64,000 nucleotides of DNA from Nocardia xishanensis NBRC 101358 (lineage in GTDB: Bacteria > Actinomycetota > Actinomycetes > Mycobacteriales > Mycobacteriaceae): positions 62,001-126,000 of the forward strand of contig NZ_BDCF01000017.1 in assembly GCF_001613365.1 (NCBI RefSeq). Direction: 5' to 3'. A program made the position numbers and the translations under genes. This document shows positions 6,328 to 14,198 of this stretch, one piece after another. Positions within the stretch are counted from its first letter, which is position 1; each line of letters starts with the position of its first letter. Below the pieces are notes generated by a model. That model did no database searches. It was given only the letters and a program-made list of their open reading frames with translations, and had not been told where the DNA came from.

Positions 6328-6803
6328 GCGGCAACGAAGTTCTCGTGATTCTCCCGCCGATCAGCGACGACGATGTGTCGACCTCGCTGCGGGCACTCAC
6401 ACGCGCGATCGCCAACGCCACCAGACAGGTACTTTGGGGCGGCCTCGGTGGAGATGACGGGTACGGGCTCGCCCACGAGACAGACGTTTTCGTGATGCGC
6501 CCCTTCTACTGGGGTGACTGCGACTGCGGGCACATGGACCGCATCAACAACCGCTGGTACGACCTCGACTTGGACAATCACCCTGGCGGATGTGACTGCG
6601 AACAGTGCGCCGCCTACAGCGAATGGGTCAACAAGCAAGGCAGGTGCCTGCCGACGTGCTCGACCGAGCTGCCGAACTTCCTGTACAAGCCGACCGGCGC
6701 GCGGGTCGAGTGGTACAAGTGGATCGGCCGTGACATGGAGATCAAAGGCGACCTGCCCGCGGACTTCCTCACCCATTGCCTCCAGTCCCTGGAGGGTGCG
6801 TGA
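6324..6803 (+). CDS. Cys-rich phage protein, 159 aa
   Basis: Residues about 62-105 carry a dense cysteine/histidine set (DCDCGHMDRI, GGCDCEQCAAY, GRCLPTC) compatible with one or two zinc sites. The N-terminus has a helical segment (STSLRALTRAIANATRQVLW). The start overlaps the preceding stop (ATGA) and follows GAGGAAGG. No family is recognised. It directly precedes the cREC gene. Confidence 0.65.
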   Translation: MSGNEVLVILPPISDDDVSTSLRALTRAIANATRQVLWGGLGGDDGYGLAHETDVFVMRPFYWGDCDCGHMDRINNRWYDLDLDNHPGGCDCEQCAAYSEWVNKQGRCLPTCSTELPNFLYKPTGARVEWYKWIGRDMEIKGDLPADFLTHCLQSLEGA

Positions 6804-7102
6804 AGCTCTTCGTTGATGACGAGCGGCCCGCGCCCGACGGCTGGGTGCGTGTTGAGACCAGCGCCGAAGCGCTCTCGATCCTCAGCGCCTACCGCTTGGA
6901 TGGGCACACCGTCGAAGCCATCTCCCTCGACCACGATTTGGGCGGCGACGACACCACACGCCCGGTCATGCTCTGGATGTGTGAACACGATTGGTGGCCG
7001 CTGCGGCTCACCATTCATAGCGCGAATCCGGTTGGCCGCGACCACCTGGCTGGCATGGCCCGCCGCTACGCGCCCGACTGGGTGAAGGTGGACAGCCGGT
7101 GA
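6800..7102 (+). CDS. Cyclic-phosphate-processing receiver-domain (cREC) protein
   Basis: The 100-residue product fits the cREC family: a start KLFVDDERPAPDGW, a central SLDHDLGGDD and a C-terminal TIHSANPVGRDHLAGM. The family (described in work on RNA repair systems) is a modified response-regulator fold predicted to act on 2',3'-cyclic phosphate RNA ends or related products; the biochemistry is not well established. The GTG start at 6800 overlaps the preceding stop; starting upstream would add residues not typical of the family. Its place 1.4 kb downstream of Ro60, in one string of overlapping genes, supports an RNA-end-processing role. Confidence 0.8.
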   Translation: MKLFVDDERPAPDGWVRVETSAEALSILSAYRLDGHTVEAISLDHDLGGDDTTRPVMLWMCEHDWWPLRLTIHSANPVGRDHLAGMARRYAPDWVKVDSR

Positions 7103-7293
7103 GTGCCGAAGACATGGTGATTGTGGTGACCGAACTCGACACGGCGCACTCGATCCGCAACGCGCTCTCCCGTCTCGGCTGCACGTTCGAAGACCTCCAC
7201 GAAATGCACCGGACAGGCGACTACGCCACTCTGAAACACCGTCTCGCATGGATCGCGATCGGCCCTACTACGACGACCGCGAACACTACCTGA
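7099..7293 (+). CDS. Small phage protein, 64 aa
   Basis: A GTG start overlaps the cREC stop (GTGA). The product begins MSAEDMVIVVTELDTAHSIR and has a helix-loop pattern ending in a Thr/Ala tail. It probably forms a unit with cREC by coupling, but no function is visible. Confidence 0.5.
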   Translation: MSAEDMVIVVTELDTAHSIRNALSRLGCTFEDLHEMHRTGDYATLKHRLAWIAIGPTTTTANTT

Positions 7294-7313
7294 AGCTCCT
7301 GGAGAACGAATGA
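7248..7313 (+). CDS. Possible 21-aa coupling peptide
   Basis: ATG at 7248 opens a 21-codon frame (MDRDRPYYDDREHYLKLLEN...) inside the 3' end of the previous gene. Its stop overlaps the next ATG (ATGA). The perfect overlap hints at translational coupling, but the frame is so short that chance cannot be excluded. Confidence 0.25.
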   Translation: MDRDRPYYDDREHYLKLLENE

Positions 7314-7675
7314 CCCTGTTCGTCCGCTACATCGAAAACAACGACCACGAAGGCGAACGGTGGGTGTTCTGGCTTCAGAAGGACGGTAACGAAGCCGCCC
7401 TCGCCGAGCTGGAACAAATCCTTGAGACCGCCGAAGCCGAAGCGACCGCCGCAGAAGGCTACTACGAGATGCCCTACCAGATCCCAGCCGACATCGAGCC
7501 CGAAGCAGTCGTGGACAAACTGGTCGAGTACGCGGAGGGCGGGTACATGGATGGCCACAACAAGGTACGCGGCAAACTCGATCTAACTCGACTGCGTGGG
7601 CGATCTTGGGAAGGCGCCTTCGACACCTTGTACAAGGGCGGTATCCGCAACATGTTCAAGGACGACACCGAGTGA
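7310..7675 (+). CDS. Acidic phage protein, 121 aa
   Basis: It begins MTLFVRYIENNDHEGERWVF and contains a strongly acidic helix (LAELEQILETAEAEATAAEG). The pattern of a short strand-rich start, an acidic helix and a basic C-terminus (HNKVRGKLDLTRLRGRSW) gives a strong charge asymmetry. The GTG start of the phosphoesterase overlaps its stop. Function unknown. Confidence 0.65.
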   Translation: MTLFVRYIENNDHEGERWVFWLQKDGNEAALAELEQILETAEAEATAAEGYYEMPYQIPADIEPEAVVDKLVEYAEGGYMDGHNKVRGKLDLTRLRGRSWEGAFDTLYKGGIRNMFKDDTE

Positions 7676-8418
7676 CCGCCTGGGAAGACCTCGCGCCGAC
7701 CCGGCTGGCGATCGCGGGCGATTGGCATGGCAACCAGTTCCATGCGGTTCGCGCAATTGAGTACGCGGCTGAGCAGGGCGCTGACGTCATCGTGCACGTC
7801 GGCGACTTCGCTTACGACTTCAAACCGAAGTTCATGGCAGCAGTTCAGCGCGCGCTCGAAGACGCTGGGCTCGTTCTCGGGTTCGTGCCAGGCAATCATG
7901 AGAACTGGACCTACCTCGACACCCGCGAGCAAGAACACGGCTGCACTGCGATCCCGCTGCGCCCCAACATCTTCTACCTACCTCGCTGCTACCGATGGAC
8001 TTGGGGCGGTGTCTCGTTCCTCGCGCTTGGTGGTGCGCACTCCGTCGACCGGCCATGGCGCGTACCCGGCAAGTCTTGGTGGCGGCGGGAGACGATTACG
8101 CAGGCCGAAGCCGACCGTGCGATAGCCGGGGGAGCGGCCGACGTGATGATCTGCCACGACGTGCCCTCGGGCGTCCGTATCCCGTGCATTGAGAGCAACC
8201 CGCTCGGCTTCCCGCAAGCGGAGATCTACGCGGCTGACGTGCACCGCGCGCGCCTGCGTGAGGTCGTCGACGTTGTTCAACCGCGGCGCCTTTTCGCCGG
8301 CCACTACCACTGCCGTCTGACCGCTGAGCTCGACTGCGGCAGCTACCGGACACAGGTCGACATCCTCGCCGACGACTCGGCGCCACTCGCCGACAACACC
8401 ACGCTCGTTGACATTTGA
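7672..8418 (+). CDS. Calcineurin-like metallophosphoesterase, 248 aa
   Basis: The five metal-binding blocks of the family appear in order: GDWHG (residues about 17-21), HVGDFAYD (about 43-50), GNHE (about 75-78), CHD (about 163-165) and GHYH (about 212-215). Such enzymes hydrolyse phosphomono- or diesters, including cyclic nucleotides and nucleic-acid ends. The GTG at 7672 overlaps the preceding stop and gives the family's normal start right before block I. It closes the operon that begins with the Y RNAs, so an RNA substrate (for example a cyclic or 3' phosphate end) is a reasonable guess. Confidence 0.85.
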   Translation: MTAWEDLAPTRLAIAGDWHGNQFHAVRAIEYAAEQGADVIVHVGDFAYDFKPKFMAAVQRALEDAGLVLGFVPGNHENWTYLDTREQEHGCTAIPLRPNIFYLPRCYRWTWGGVSFLALGGAHSVDRPWRVPGKSWWRRETITQAEADRAIAGGAADVMICHDVPSGVRIPCIESNPLGFPQAEIYAADVHRARLREVVDVVQPRRLFAGHYHCRLTAELDCGSYRTQVDILADDSAPLADNTTLVDI

Positions 8419-8427
8419 TCGAATGTA

Positions 8428-8457
8428 TTGAATCTCATCGTTTGAATGAGATAACCT
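8428..8457 (+). promoter_or_regulatory. Promoter with palindromic operator
   Basis: TTGAAT (8428-8433) and TAACCT (8452-8457) form a -35/-10 pair with 18-bp spacing. A perfect 7-bp inverted repeat, ATCTCAT (8432-8438) and ATGAGAT (8446-8452), fills the spacer, as expected for a repressor site. The spacer contains TGAATGA, also present at the Y RNA promoter and near the excisionase gene. It would drive the genes from 8464 onward. Confidence 0.6.
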
Positions 8458-8463
8458 GGAGGC

Positions 8464-8532
8464 ATGAACCTCGCCTCCTCGAACAGGTCTGTTCGTCCTC
8501 GGGGGGGGATTCCCGATCGCGATGACTTCTGA
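8464..8532 (+). CDS. Possible 22-aa leader peptide
   Basis: ATG at 8464 follows a strong TGGAGGC and opens a 22-codon frame (MNLASSNRSVRPRGGIPDRD..) ending 9 bases before the next gene's start. It lies immediately after the promoter at 8428-8457. The good ribosome site and position suggest a leader peptide or short coupling gene. Confidence 0.4.
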   Translation: MNLASSNRSVRPRGGIPDRDDF

Positions 8533-8541
8533 GGTGGCCTG

Positions 8542-9117
8542 ATGTTCAAAGCCGTTCGCATTCCATGGGTCGGTTGGTCGGTGCACATCCAAACGTGGTA
8601 CCCGGAGTTCGACCAAGGTCCGCGCTGGGCTACCGGCCGCGGGCGCTGCCGTGAGCGGGTGTTCGCGATGCCGTTCTTCGGTTGGGACGTCACCTTCTAC
8701 GGGCGCGGCAAGTCGTACCGGGAGCTGGTCGGGTTCGACCTGCCTATCGACTGGATACTGGACGAGTTCGATGACTCCTTCAACGATCTGGCTATCGCCT
8801 CGCTCCGCTACCACATGGACTACTCGGTCGCATTGTGCAGCGATGAGCGCCGAGCCAAGTACACCGATCTCATCGAGCGCCTGACCGAGCCACGCCCACG
8901 GTTCACCGAAGAAGAGCTGGCGATCCTGGAGCCGCCCGGCTGGACGTGGGAAGACGACTTCGAGCCGCACCCTGATGGTGGCGCGCTGATGAAGCCGACA
9001 CCTCCCGAGAAGCAAGCGGTGTACGAAGCGCATCGGCTCCGGGAAGACGCGTACCTCGAACGCATCCGCCAAGCACGACACGACTTCGTCGACATCATGC
9101 CCGAGCTGTGGAGCTGA
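8542..9117 (+). CDS. Phage protein, 191 aa, unknown function
   Basis: It begins MFKAVRIPWVGWSVHIQTW. The N-terminal part is aromatic and strand-like; the C-terminal 60 residues form charged helices (PEKQAVYEAHRLREDAYLER). No domain is recognised. It is the first full-length gene behind the 8428-8457 promoter. Confidence 0.65.
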   Translation: MFKAVRIPWVGWSVHIQTWYPEFDQGPRWATGRGRCRERVFAMPFFGWDVTFYGRGKSYRELVGFDLPIDWILDEFDDSFNDLAIASLRYHMDYSVALCSDERRAKYTDLIERLTEPRPRFTEEELAILEPPGWTWEDDFEPHPDGGALMKPTPPEKQAVYEAHRLREDAYLERIRQARHDFVDIMPELWS

Positions 9118-9120
9118 ACC

Positions 9121-9699
9121 ATGACAACTATCGATCCGTGGGCGCCGCCTGAGCAGGGAGAGGACGAAGACTATGTCGACTACCTCGGGCGCAAAGCCGA
9201 CCTTTACTACGAGAGCCCGCCGCCTGCACCACCTGGCTTCCGGTTGATCGAATGCACTGCCGAGCCGCGGCACTGGCCTCGATACGAGTTCATTGACCAC
9301 GACTTCTACGGCAGCTCATGCCCGGACTGCGGAGCAGACCTTTACCACCGCGAGCTGCGGGAGTTGAAGCGCCGCTACCACCGCCTCCAGCATCCGATCC
9401 GAGGCAGGATCGCAAGCCGCGGATTGGGTTACCTCCAACTGTTGGGCGTGATCGCAGGCTACGGCTCACGGTGGGGCGGGGACGCGGGTTGCAAATGGTG
9501 CCTGACTGGGATCCGCATCCGCGGCAAGCGTTCCTACATCTTGGGTTGGCCGACGTGGAAGTGGGCGTGCCTGTTCCAGCGCCGCCACTGGCCTGGCGAG
9601 GAAGCCTATTTCGGGTTGTGCGGCAAATGCCTGCCCTGCCCCGACTGCGGAACAACGAAATGGGACCACGAGTGCACTGGAACTGAGGCGGCGGCATGA
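9121..9699 (+). CDS. Zinc-ribbon phage protein, 192 aa
   Basis: Three cysteine pairs are present: CPDC near residue 66, CKWC near 124, and CGKC plus CPDC near residues 167-174, followed by H and C (WDHEC). This suggests two zinc sites around a basic central region (RELKRRYHRLQHPIRGRIAS). DNA or RNA binding is plausible. The next gene overlaps its stop (ATGA). Confidence 0.65.
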   Translation: MTTIDPWAPPEQGEDEDYVDYLGRKADLYYESPPPAPPGFRLIECTAEPRHWPRYEFIDHDFYGSSCPDCGADLYHRELRELKRRYHRLQHPIRGRIASRGLGYLQLLGVIAGYGSRWGGDAGCKWCLTGIRIRGKRSYILGWPTWKWACLFQRRHWPGEEAYFGLCGKCLPCPDCGTTKWDHECTGTEAAA

Positions 9700-10328
9700 A
9701 TCTGTGGGATGACGTGGCGGCTTTTTCCCGTGCGTGCGGTGTGCGGATGCTGACCAAACCTGGATGGGTGCCAGACGACGAGTTGCAGCTCGCCTTACGA
9801 CTCGTACGGGAAGAACTGACCGAACTCGACACCGCCCTCCAAGAACGCGACCTCGTGGAGGTTGCTGACGCAATCGCGGACAGCTTGTACGTCCTCGCTG
9901 GTCTCGCTCTCCGCACGGGCCTCGCACGCACGTACATCGTCGACATGATCAAAGACCTGTCGTACTCCACGCTCATGACCATCAGCGGACATGTCGGATT
10001 CGCGACGCTCACCGACGACGAAATCGACGAAATCCGCCGCGACCTCGAAACCCAACACGAGCGCATCACTGCCGCGGTCGACGCCCGCAACCTCATTGAA
10101 CTGGACGCCGCCACACACCAAACCATGCACGCGGTCGCGGGCATCGGATACGTGATGTGCCTGCCCATGAAAGCGGTCTGGGATGCCGTCCAGTCCTCGA
10201 ACATGAGCAAGGTCGTTGACGGCAAGGTGATCCGCGATGAAGGCGGCAAGATACTCAAACCATCGACCTTCGTGCGCCCCGACATCGCTGGTGTTCTCGC
10301 ACGCCACGGATGGACGGAGGCGGCGTGA
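9696..10328 (+). CDS. MazG-like nucleotide pyrophosphohydrolase, 210 aa
   Basis: Residues 30-75 show the all-alpha NTP pyrophosphatase signature: VREELTELDTAL, then VEVADAIADSLYVLAG, supplying the EExxE and ExxD magnesium ligands. A second helical half (about residues 100-160) resembles the duplicated arrangement in phage PRA-PH/MazG-like proteins. These enzymes hydrolyse (d)NTPs or alarmones to monophosphates, and phages use them to shape the nucleotide pool. The start overlaps the upstream stop (ATGA). Confidence 0.75.
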   Translation: MNLWDDVAAFSRACGVRMLTKPGWVPDDELQLALRLVREELTELDTALQERDLVEVADAIADSLYVLAGLALRTGLARTYIVDMIKDLSYSTLMTISGHVGFATLTDDEIDEIRRDLETQHERITAAVDARNLIELDAATHQTMHAVAGIGYVMCLPMKAVWDAVQSSNMSKVVDGKVIRDEGGKILKPSTFVRPDIAGVLARHGWTEAA

Positions 10329-10603
10329 AGACGCATCCGTCGCTGGGTTGGTGCCAGTCCTGCGGTAAGCAGGCGTTCAGCGGTCGGAAGGCAGCGAAGG
10401 CTGCTTGCCGGCGCCGGTTTCCGAATGAACGGATGCAGGGCTACCGGTGCCCTGTACGTGAAGGTGCTTGGCATGCTGGGCATCTCGCGGATGAAGTGCG
10501 GTCGGGTGAGGTGTCCCGCGCCGAGTTCTACGGTCCGCGTGGGGTTGGTCGTGTACGGGAGATGCAGGGCACTCGGCGCCCGCTGAGGAGGGCAGTGGCG
10601 TGA
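10325..10603 (+). CDS. Cys-containing phage protein, 92 aa
   Basis: The GTG at 10325 overlaps the previous stop. The product has a conserved-looking layout: CQSCGKQAF..RKAAKAAC, then RCP and WHAGHL. The two cysteine pairs with a basic helix between them suggest a small zinc-binding nucleic-acid protein. I recognise the pattern from actinophages but cannot name a function. Confidence 0.6.
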   Translation: MKTHPSLGWCQSCGKQAFSGRKAAKAACRRRFPNERMQGYRCPVREGAWHAGHLADEVRSGEVSRAEFYGPRGVGRVREMQGTRRPLRRAVA

Positions 10604-11112
10604 GCGGGCGAGGGATGGGGAGTCATCATTCGGCGCGAGCCGGGTCGGATGTGTGGTTGACGCCGCCCGGTGTCGTCACCGCGCTTGGCGCTTTCGATCT
10701 GGACCCCTGTGCGGCGGAACCTCGACCGTGGGACACCGCCCGTCGACACATCGCGCCGCCTGACGACGGGCTCGCAGCCACATGGGAGGGGCGTGTGTTT
10801 CTGAATCCGCCCTATTCGAACCTTACGGACTGGCTTGGCAAGCTTGCCGACCACGGCCGCGGAACCGCTCTGATCTTTGCGCGCACCGAAACCCGATGGT
10901 TCGTTGACCTGGTGTGGCAGCGGGCGAGTGCAGTGATGTTCCTGCATGGGCGACTCCACTTCCATCTGCCTGATGGTTCCAGGGCGCGGGGCAACGCGGG
11001 CGCCCCAAGTTGCCTTGTCGCCTATGGCGATGGTGACGCCCTTCGGCTGGCGGGGTCGGGGCTGGCGGGAACTTTCGTGAATCTCGGCAACAGTAGTTTG
11101 GAGGCGGCATGA
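10600..11112 (+). CDS. dam: Phage DNA N-6-adenine methyltransferase (Dam-type)
   Basis: The 170-residue product fits the phage N6-adenine methyltransferase family: DVWLTPPGVVTALGAFDLDP near the start, the catalytic NPPY at about residues 68-71 (FLNPPYSNL), and ARTETRWF with a downstream GNAGAPSCLVAY. The enzyme transfers a methyl group from SAM to adenine N6 in DNA and commonly protects phage DNA from host restriction. The GTG start overlaps the preceding stop. Confidence 0.88.
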   Translation: MSGRGMGSHHSARAGSDVWLTPPGVVTALGAFDLDPCAAEPRPWDTARRHIAPPDDGLAATWEGRVFLNPPYSNLTDWLGKLADHGRGTALIFARTETRWFVDLVWQRASAVMFLHGRLHFHLPDGSRARGNAGAPSCLVAYGDGDALRLAGSGLAGTFVNLGNSSLEAA

Positions 11113-11627
11113 GCGGTGACTTCGTGAAGGTCGATATCGTGCTGCCGCTCCCGCTGGATGTGGCCGCGACCCTGATCAATTTGATCGGCACCGCTTATCC
11201 CGGCGCTCAGATGGATGCGTCCGGTGGCCGGGATGGTTGGGGGCGTGAGGTGATGAGGATGCAGATCCCTAGCGCTGAACGCTATGCGAGTGCCGCGGCG
11301 CGTGACGAGATCCAGGCGGCGAAGCGGGTTGTTGAGGACGAGCGAGAGACGATGCTTGCGAGCGTCCGCGACGGTATCGCCGTGTCGACGCCGGAGGAGA
11401 TCCAGCACCAGTTGGGGTACTTGTGTTCCCGGTTCTTCCTCGACAACCCGGCCGCCGTCAACTATGTGGAGGTCGAGATGGACGTCCAGAACCGCGACAC
11501 CCGCGAGCGATTCGTGCTCACGGTCCGGCGGGCGGAGGGTAAGACCCCGCATGCGTTGCGGAAGGAAGCCGAAGCAGAGGTGGAGCGGCTGCGTGCCCGC
11601 CTTGCAGAACTGGAGGCGGCAGCGTGA
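11109..11627 (+). CDS. Phage protein with C-terminal coiled coil, 172 aa
   Basis: It begins MSGDFVKVDIVLPLPLDVAA and has a mixed alpha/beta body. The last 35 residues (ALRKEAEAEVERLRARLAEL) are a clear coiled coil. Self-association is likely; function unknown. Both ends overlap neighbouring genes by four bases. Confidence 0.65.
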   Translation: MSGDFVKVDIVLPLPLDVAATLINLIGTAYPGAQMDASGGRDGWGREVMRMQIPSAERYASAAARDEIQAAKRVVEDERETMLASVRDGIAVSTPEEIQHQLGYLCSRFFLDNPAAVNYVEVEMDVQNRDTRERFVLTVRRAEGKTPHALRKEAEAEVERLRARLAELEAAA

Positions 11628-11881
11628 GCGTCATGTACTTCCGGGAACATCGTGCCGAAGACGGTTCGATCGCTATCGAGTGCGTCAACCCGTTGCCGCG
11701 GATCCCGGTCACGGAAGAGTTCTTGCGGGACTCTGATCCGGGCTTCCTCACCCGCGACGGCGACACCTTCACGTTGCACTGCATGAACGGCACATGGACC
11801 TACCAAATCCTCGAACCAACGTCGCGGCGCCCGGATTCGCGGACGCTGACCGCGGTTCTCATCGAAAGCGAGGCAGCATGA
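11624..11881 (+). CDS. Small phage protein, 85 aa
   Basis: A GTG-started frame beginning MSVMYFREHRAEDGSIAIEC. The composition suggests a small beta-rich domain (FTLHCMNGTWTYQIL). It overlaps both neighbours by four bases. No family is recognised. Confidence 0.6.
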   Translation: MSVMYFREHRAEDGSIAIECVNPLPRIPVTEEFLRDSDPGFLTRDGDTFTLHCMNGTWTYQILEPTSRRPDSRTLTAVLIESEAA

Positions 11882-12477
11882 CCAGCATCGTGAAAGCTGT
11901 GCAAACCTGCTACGCAATCCCGTCAACGTGGGACGTGTGGACCGAGGCGGGCGAGTACCTGCACTTGAAGTACCGGAGCGGGTTGGCGAAGGTGTTCGTC
12001 GGTTCAGAGGACGGCCCGCTGGAGATGGAAAGCGCTATCCGCATCGGCAACCGGTTCGACGGCCTCATCACCATCGAAGCATTCTGCGAGGCAATAGGAT
12101 TGACGTTGGCGTTGCAGGAACCGTACGTGCCGCTGCCGGATCCCAACGAGGGCCACGACGATCACGATGGCGAAGATCCGTCGTGGGCCGTGAAGACGGA
12201 GCGACCTGTCCGCGCGGAGGTGTTGCAGGAAGCGGAAGCGCTGGTGTGCGGCGATCGAGATGAGCAGTACGGTTCGCCGCGGGACAACCTCCAGCGGATA
12301 GCGAACTACTGGAACGATTACCTCTTCGACGTAGTCCACCCGGAAAACCAGCTCACACCACGTGACGTCGCCCTGATGATGGTGCTGCTGAAGGTCGCGC
12401 GCGAGGCCGCGGGACACAAGCGCGACTCGTGCGTGGACGGCGCCGGATACTTCTCGCTGGCCGCTGAAGTGGCGTAA
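11878..12477 (+). CDS. DUF6378-like phage protein, 199 aa
   Basis: The C-terminal 90 residues match the DUF6378 pattern common in phages: a helix with EAEALVCGDRDEQYGSPRDN, a conserved NYWNDYL, then DVALMMVLLKVAREAAG and KRDSCVDGAGY. The N-terminal half (residues 1-95) is a separate domain with no recognised relative. The family's function is unknown; it often sits among nucleotide-metabolism genes, as here. The ATG at 11878 overlaps the preceding stop. Confidence 0.7.
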   Translation: MTSIVKAVQTCYAIPSTWDVWTEAGEYLHLKYRSGLAKVFVGSEDGPLEMESAIRIGNRFDGLITIEAFCEAIGLTLALQEPYVPLPDPNEGHDDHDGEDPSWAVKTERPVRAEVLQEAEALVCGDRDEQYGSPRDNLQRIANYWNDYLFDVVHPENQLTPRDVALMMVLLKVAREAAGHKRDSCVDGAGYFSLAAEVA

Positions 12478-12589
12478 TCGGCGGTATGCCCGAGGTCGGG
12501 GCGGGGACCGGTTAGGTCGATCAATCGTCGTACGGATAGGGTTGGTGGCTGTTGTCCATTCCCCGCCAGCCCTGGACAGGAGACCAGTA

Positions 12590-13975
12590 GTGGGTAAGCA
12601 GTCCCGTGTCGATACCGTCGCCAACCTCGCAAAACGTCGAGGAATCGTCTACCAATGCGGCGAAATCTATGGCGGCACCAAGTCGGCATGGGACTACGGT
12701 CCGCTCGGCGTCGAGCTGAAGGAGAACATCAAGCGGCAGTGGTGGCGGTCCATGGTCACCGGCCGCGAAGATGTCGTCGGCTTGGACTCGTCGGTGATCC
12801 TGCCGCGCCAGGTGTGGCATGCATCCGGCCACGTCGAGACGTTCTCTGACCCGCTGGTGGAGTCGCTACACACCCACAAGCGATACAGGGCCGATCACCT
12901 GCTGGAGGCGTACGAAGCCAAGCACGGGCACCCGCCGGCCAACGGTCTCGCCGACATCCGTGACCCTGAGACGGGGCAGCCTGGCGCGTGGACGGAGCCG
13001 CGGAACTTCTCCGGCCTGCTCAAGACCTTCCTCGGTCCGGTGGATGACGAAGAAGGCTTGCACTATCTCCGCCCGGAGACGGCGCAGGGCATCTTCGTCA
13101 ACTACAAGAACGTCGAGACCACCGCGCGCAAGAAGCCGCCGTTCGGCATCGCCCAGATCGGCAAGAGCTTCCGCAACGAGATCACGCCGGGCAACTTCAT
13201 CTTCCGCACCCGCGAGTTCGAGCAGATGGAGATGGAGTTCTTCGTCAAGCCGGGCGAGGACGAGCAGTGGCACCAGTACTGGATCGACACCCGCATGGCC
13301 TGGTACACCGAACTGGGTATCGACCCGGAGAATCTGCGACTGTTCGAGCATCCGAAGGACAAGCTGTCGCATTATTCGACGCGGACTGTGGACATCGAGT
13401 ACCGGTTCGGGTTCCAGGGCAGCGAGTGGGGTGAGTTGGAAGGTGTCGCCAACCGCACTGACTTCGACCTGAAGACGCATTCGGAGCACTCGGGTACCGA
13501 ACTCAGCTACTTCGACCAGGCCACCAACGAGCGCTACATCCCGTACGTCATCGAGCCCGCGGCCGGTCTGACTCGTTCGCTGATGGCGTTCCTGGTGGAC
13601 GCGTACACGGAGGATGAGGCGCCGAACGCGAAGGGTGTGATGGAGTCGCGGACCGTGCTGCGCCTGGACCACAGGCTTGCGCCGGTGAAGGTGGCGGTGC
13701 TGCCGCTGTCCCGTAACGCTGATCTGACTCCGAAGGCGAAGGATCTCGCGGCCCAGCTGCGGAAGCACTGGAATGTGGAGTTTGATGATGCGGGTGGTGT
13801 CGGTCGTCGTTACCGCCGTCAGGATGAGATCGGTACACCGTTCTGTGTGACGGTCGATTTCGATTCGCTGGACGATCAGGCGGTGACCATCCGGGAGCGG
13901 GACTCGATGGCGCAGGAGCGTGTCGGGTTGGACCAGGTGGAAGCGTATTTGGCGACGCGGCTGCTGGGCTGCTGA
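12590..13975 (+). CDS. glyS: Glycyl-tRNA synthetase, class II homodimeric type, prophage-borne
   Basis: The 461-residue protein is a complete alpha2-type GlyRS: N-terminal RRGIVYQCGEIYGG, motif 1 region, class II motif 2 (FRNEITPGNFIFRTREFEQM), motif 3 (YVIEPAAGLTRSLMAFLVDA) and a C-terminal anticodon-binding domain (KVAVLPLSRN.. through VTIRERDS). It charges tRNA-Gly with glycine using ATP. I chose the GTG at 12590, preceded by AGGAG at 12578-12582; it gives the normal N-terminus. It lies between a phage DUF6378 gene and phage tRNA genes. A full synthetase in a phage is unusual. Nothing looks degenerate, so it is presumably functional. Confidence 0.9.
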   Translation: MGKQSRVDTVANLAKRRGIVYQCGEIYGGTKSAWDYGPLGVELKENIKRQWWRSMVTGREDVVGLDSSVILPRQVWHASGHVETFSDPLVESLHTHKRYRADHLLEAYEAKHGHPPANGLADIRDPETGQPGAWTEPRNFSGLLKTFLGPVDDEEGLHYLRPETAQGIFVNYKNVETTARKKPPFGIAQIGKSFRNEITPGNFIFRTREFEQMEMEFFVKPGEDEQWHQYWIDTRMAWYTELGIDPENLRLFEHPKDKLSHYSTRTVDIEYRFGFQGSEWGELEGVANRTDFDLKTHSEHSGTELSYFDQATNERYIPYVIEPAAGLTRSLMAFLVDAYTEDEAPNAKGVMESRTVLRLDHRLAPVKVAVLPLSRNADLTPKAKDLAAQLRKHWNVEFDDAGGVGRRYRRQDEIGTPFCVTVDFDSLDDQAVTIRERDSMAQERVGLDQVEAYLATRLLGC

Positions 13976-14041
13976 GCCCGTAATCACTCGCGTGTGGTGA
14001 AAAACACATTAAGTAGTGAATCGGCAGGTCATCGCACTGTT

Positions 14042-14108
14042 CACGTCAATTCGTGACGCGTGAAAGCGGTTTTCGGGCGGCTGAAGCTGGATATCGTCTG
14101 GTATAGTC
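14042..14108 (+). promoter_or_regulatory. Candidate promoter for the tRNA region
   Basis: A good -10 hexamer, TATAGT, lies at 14103-14108. I see no clear -35. Upstream, TTCACG and CGTGAA at about 14041-14065 form an inverted repeat that could be an operator. It lies about 90 bp before the first tRNA-like gene, so it may drive both tRNA genes. The rest of the 13976-14198 gap holds no gene I can support. Confidence 0.4.
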
Positions 14109-14198
14109 CGCCTCGCGGTACCCCCATGCCCAAAATCAGTCGGCGCTCCGACTGCATTGGTGGCCGTGGGTGTCTAGCTGTAGAACTTCATAACGGTC

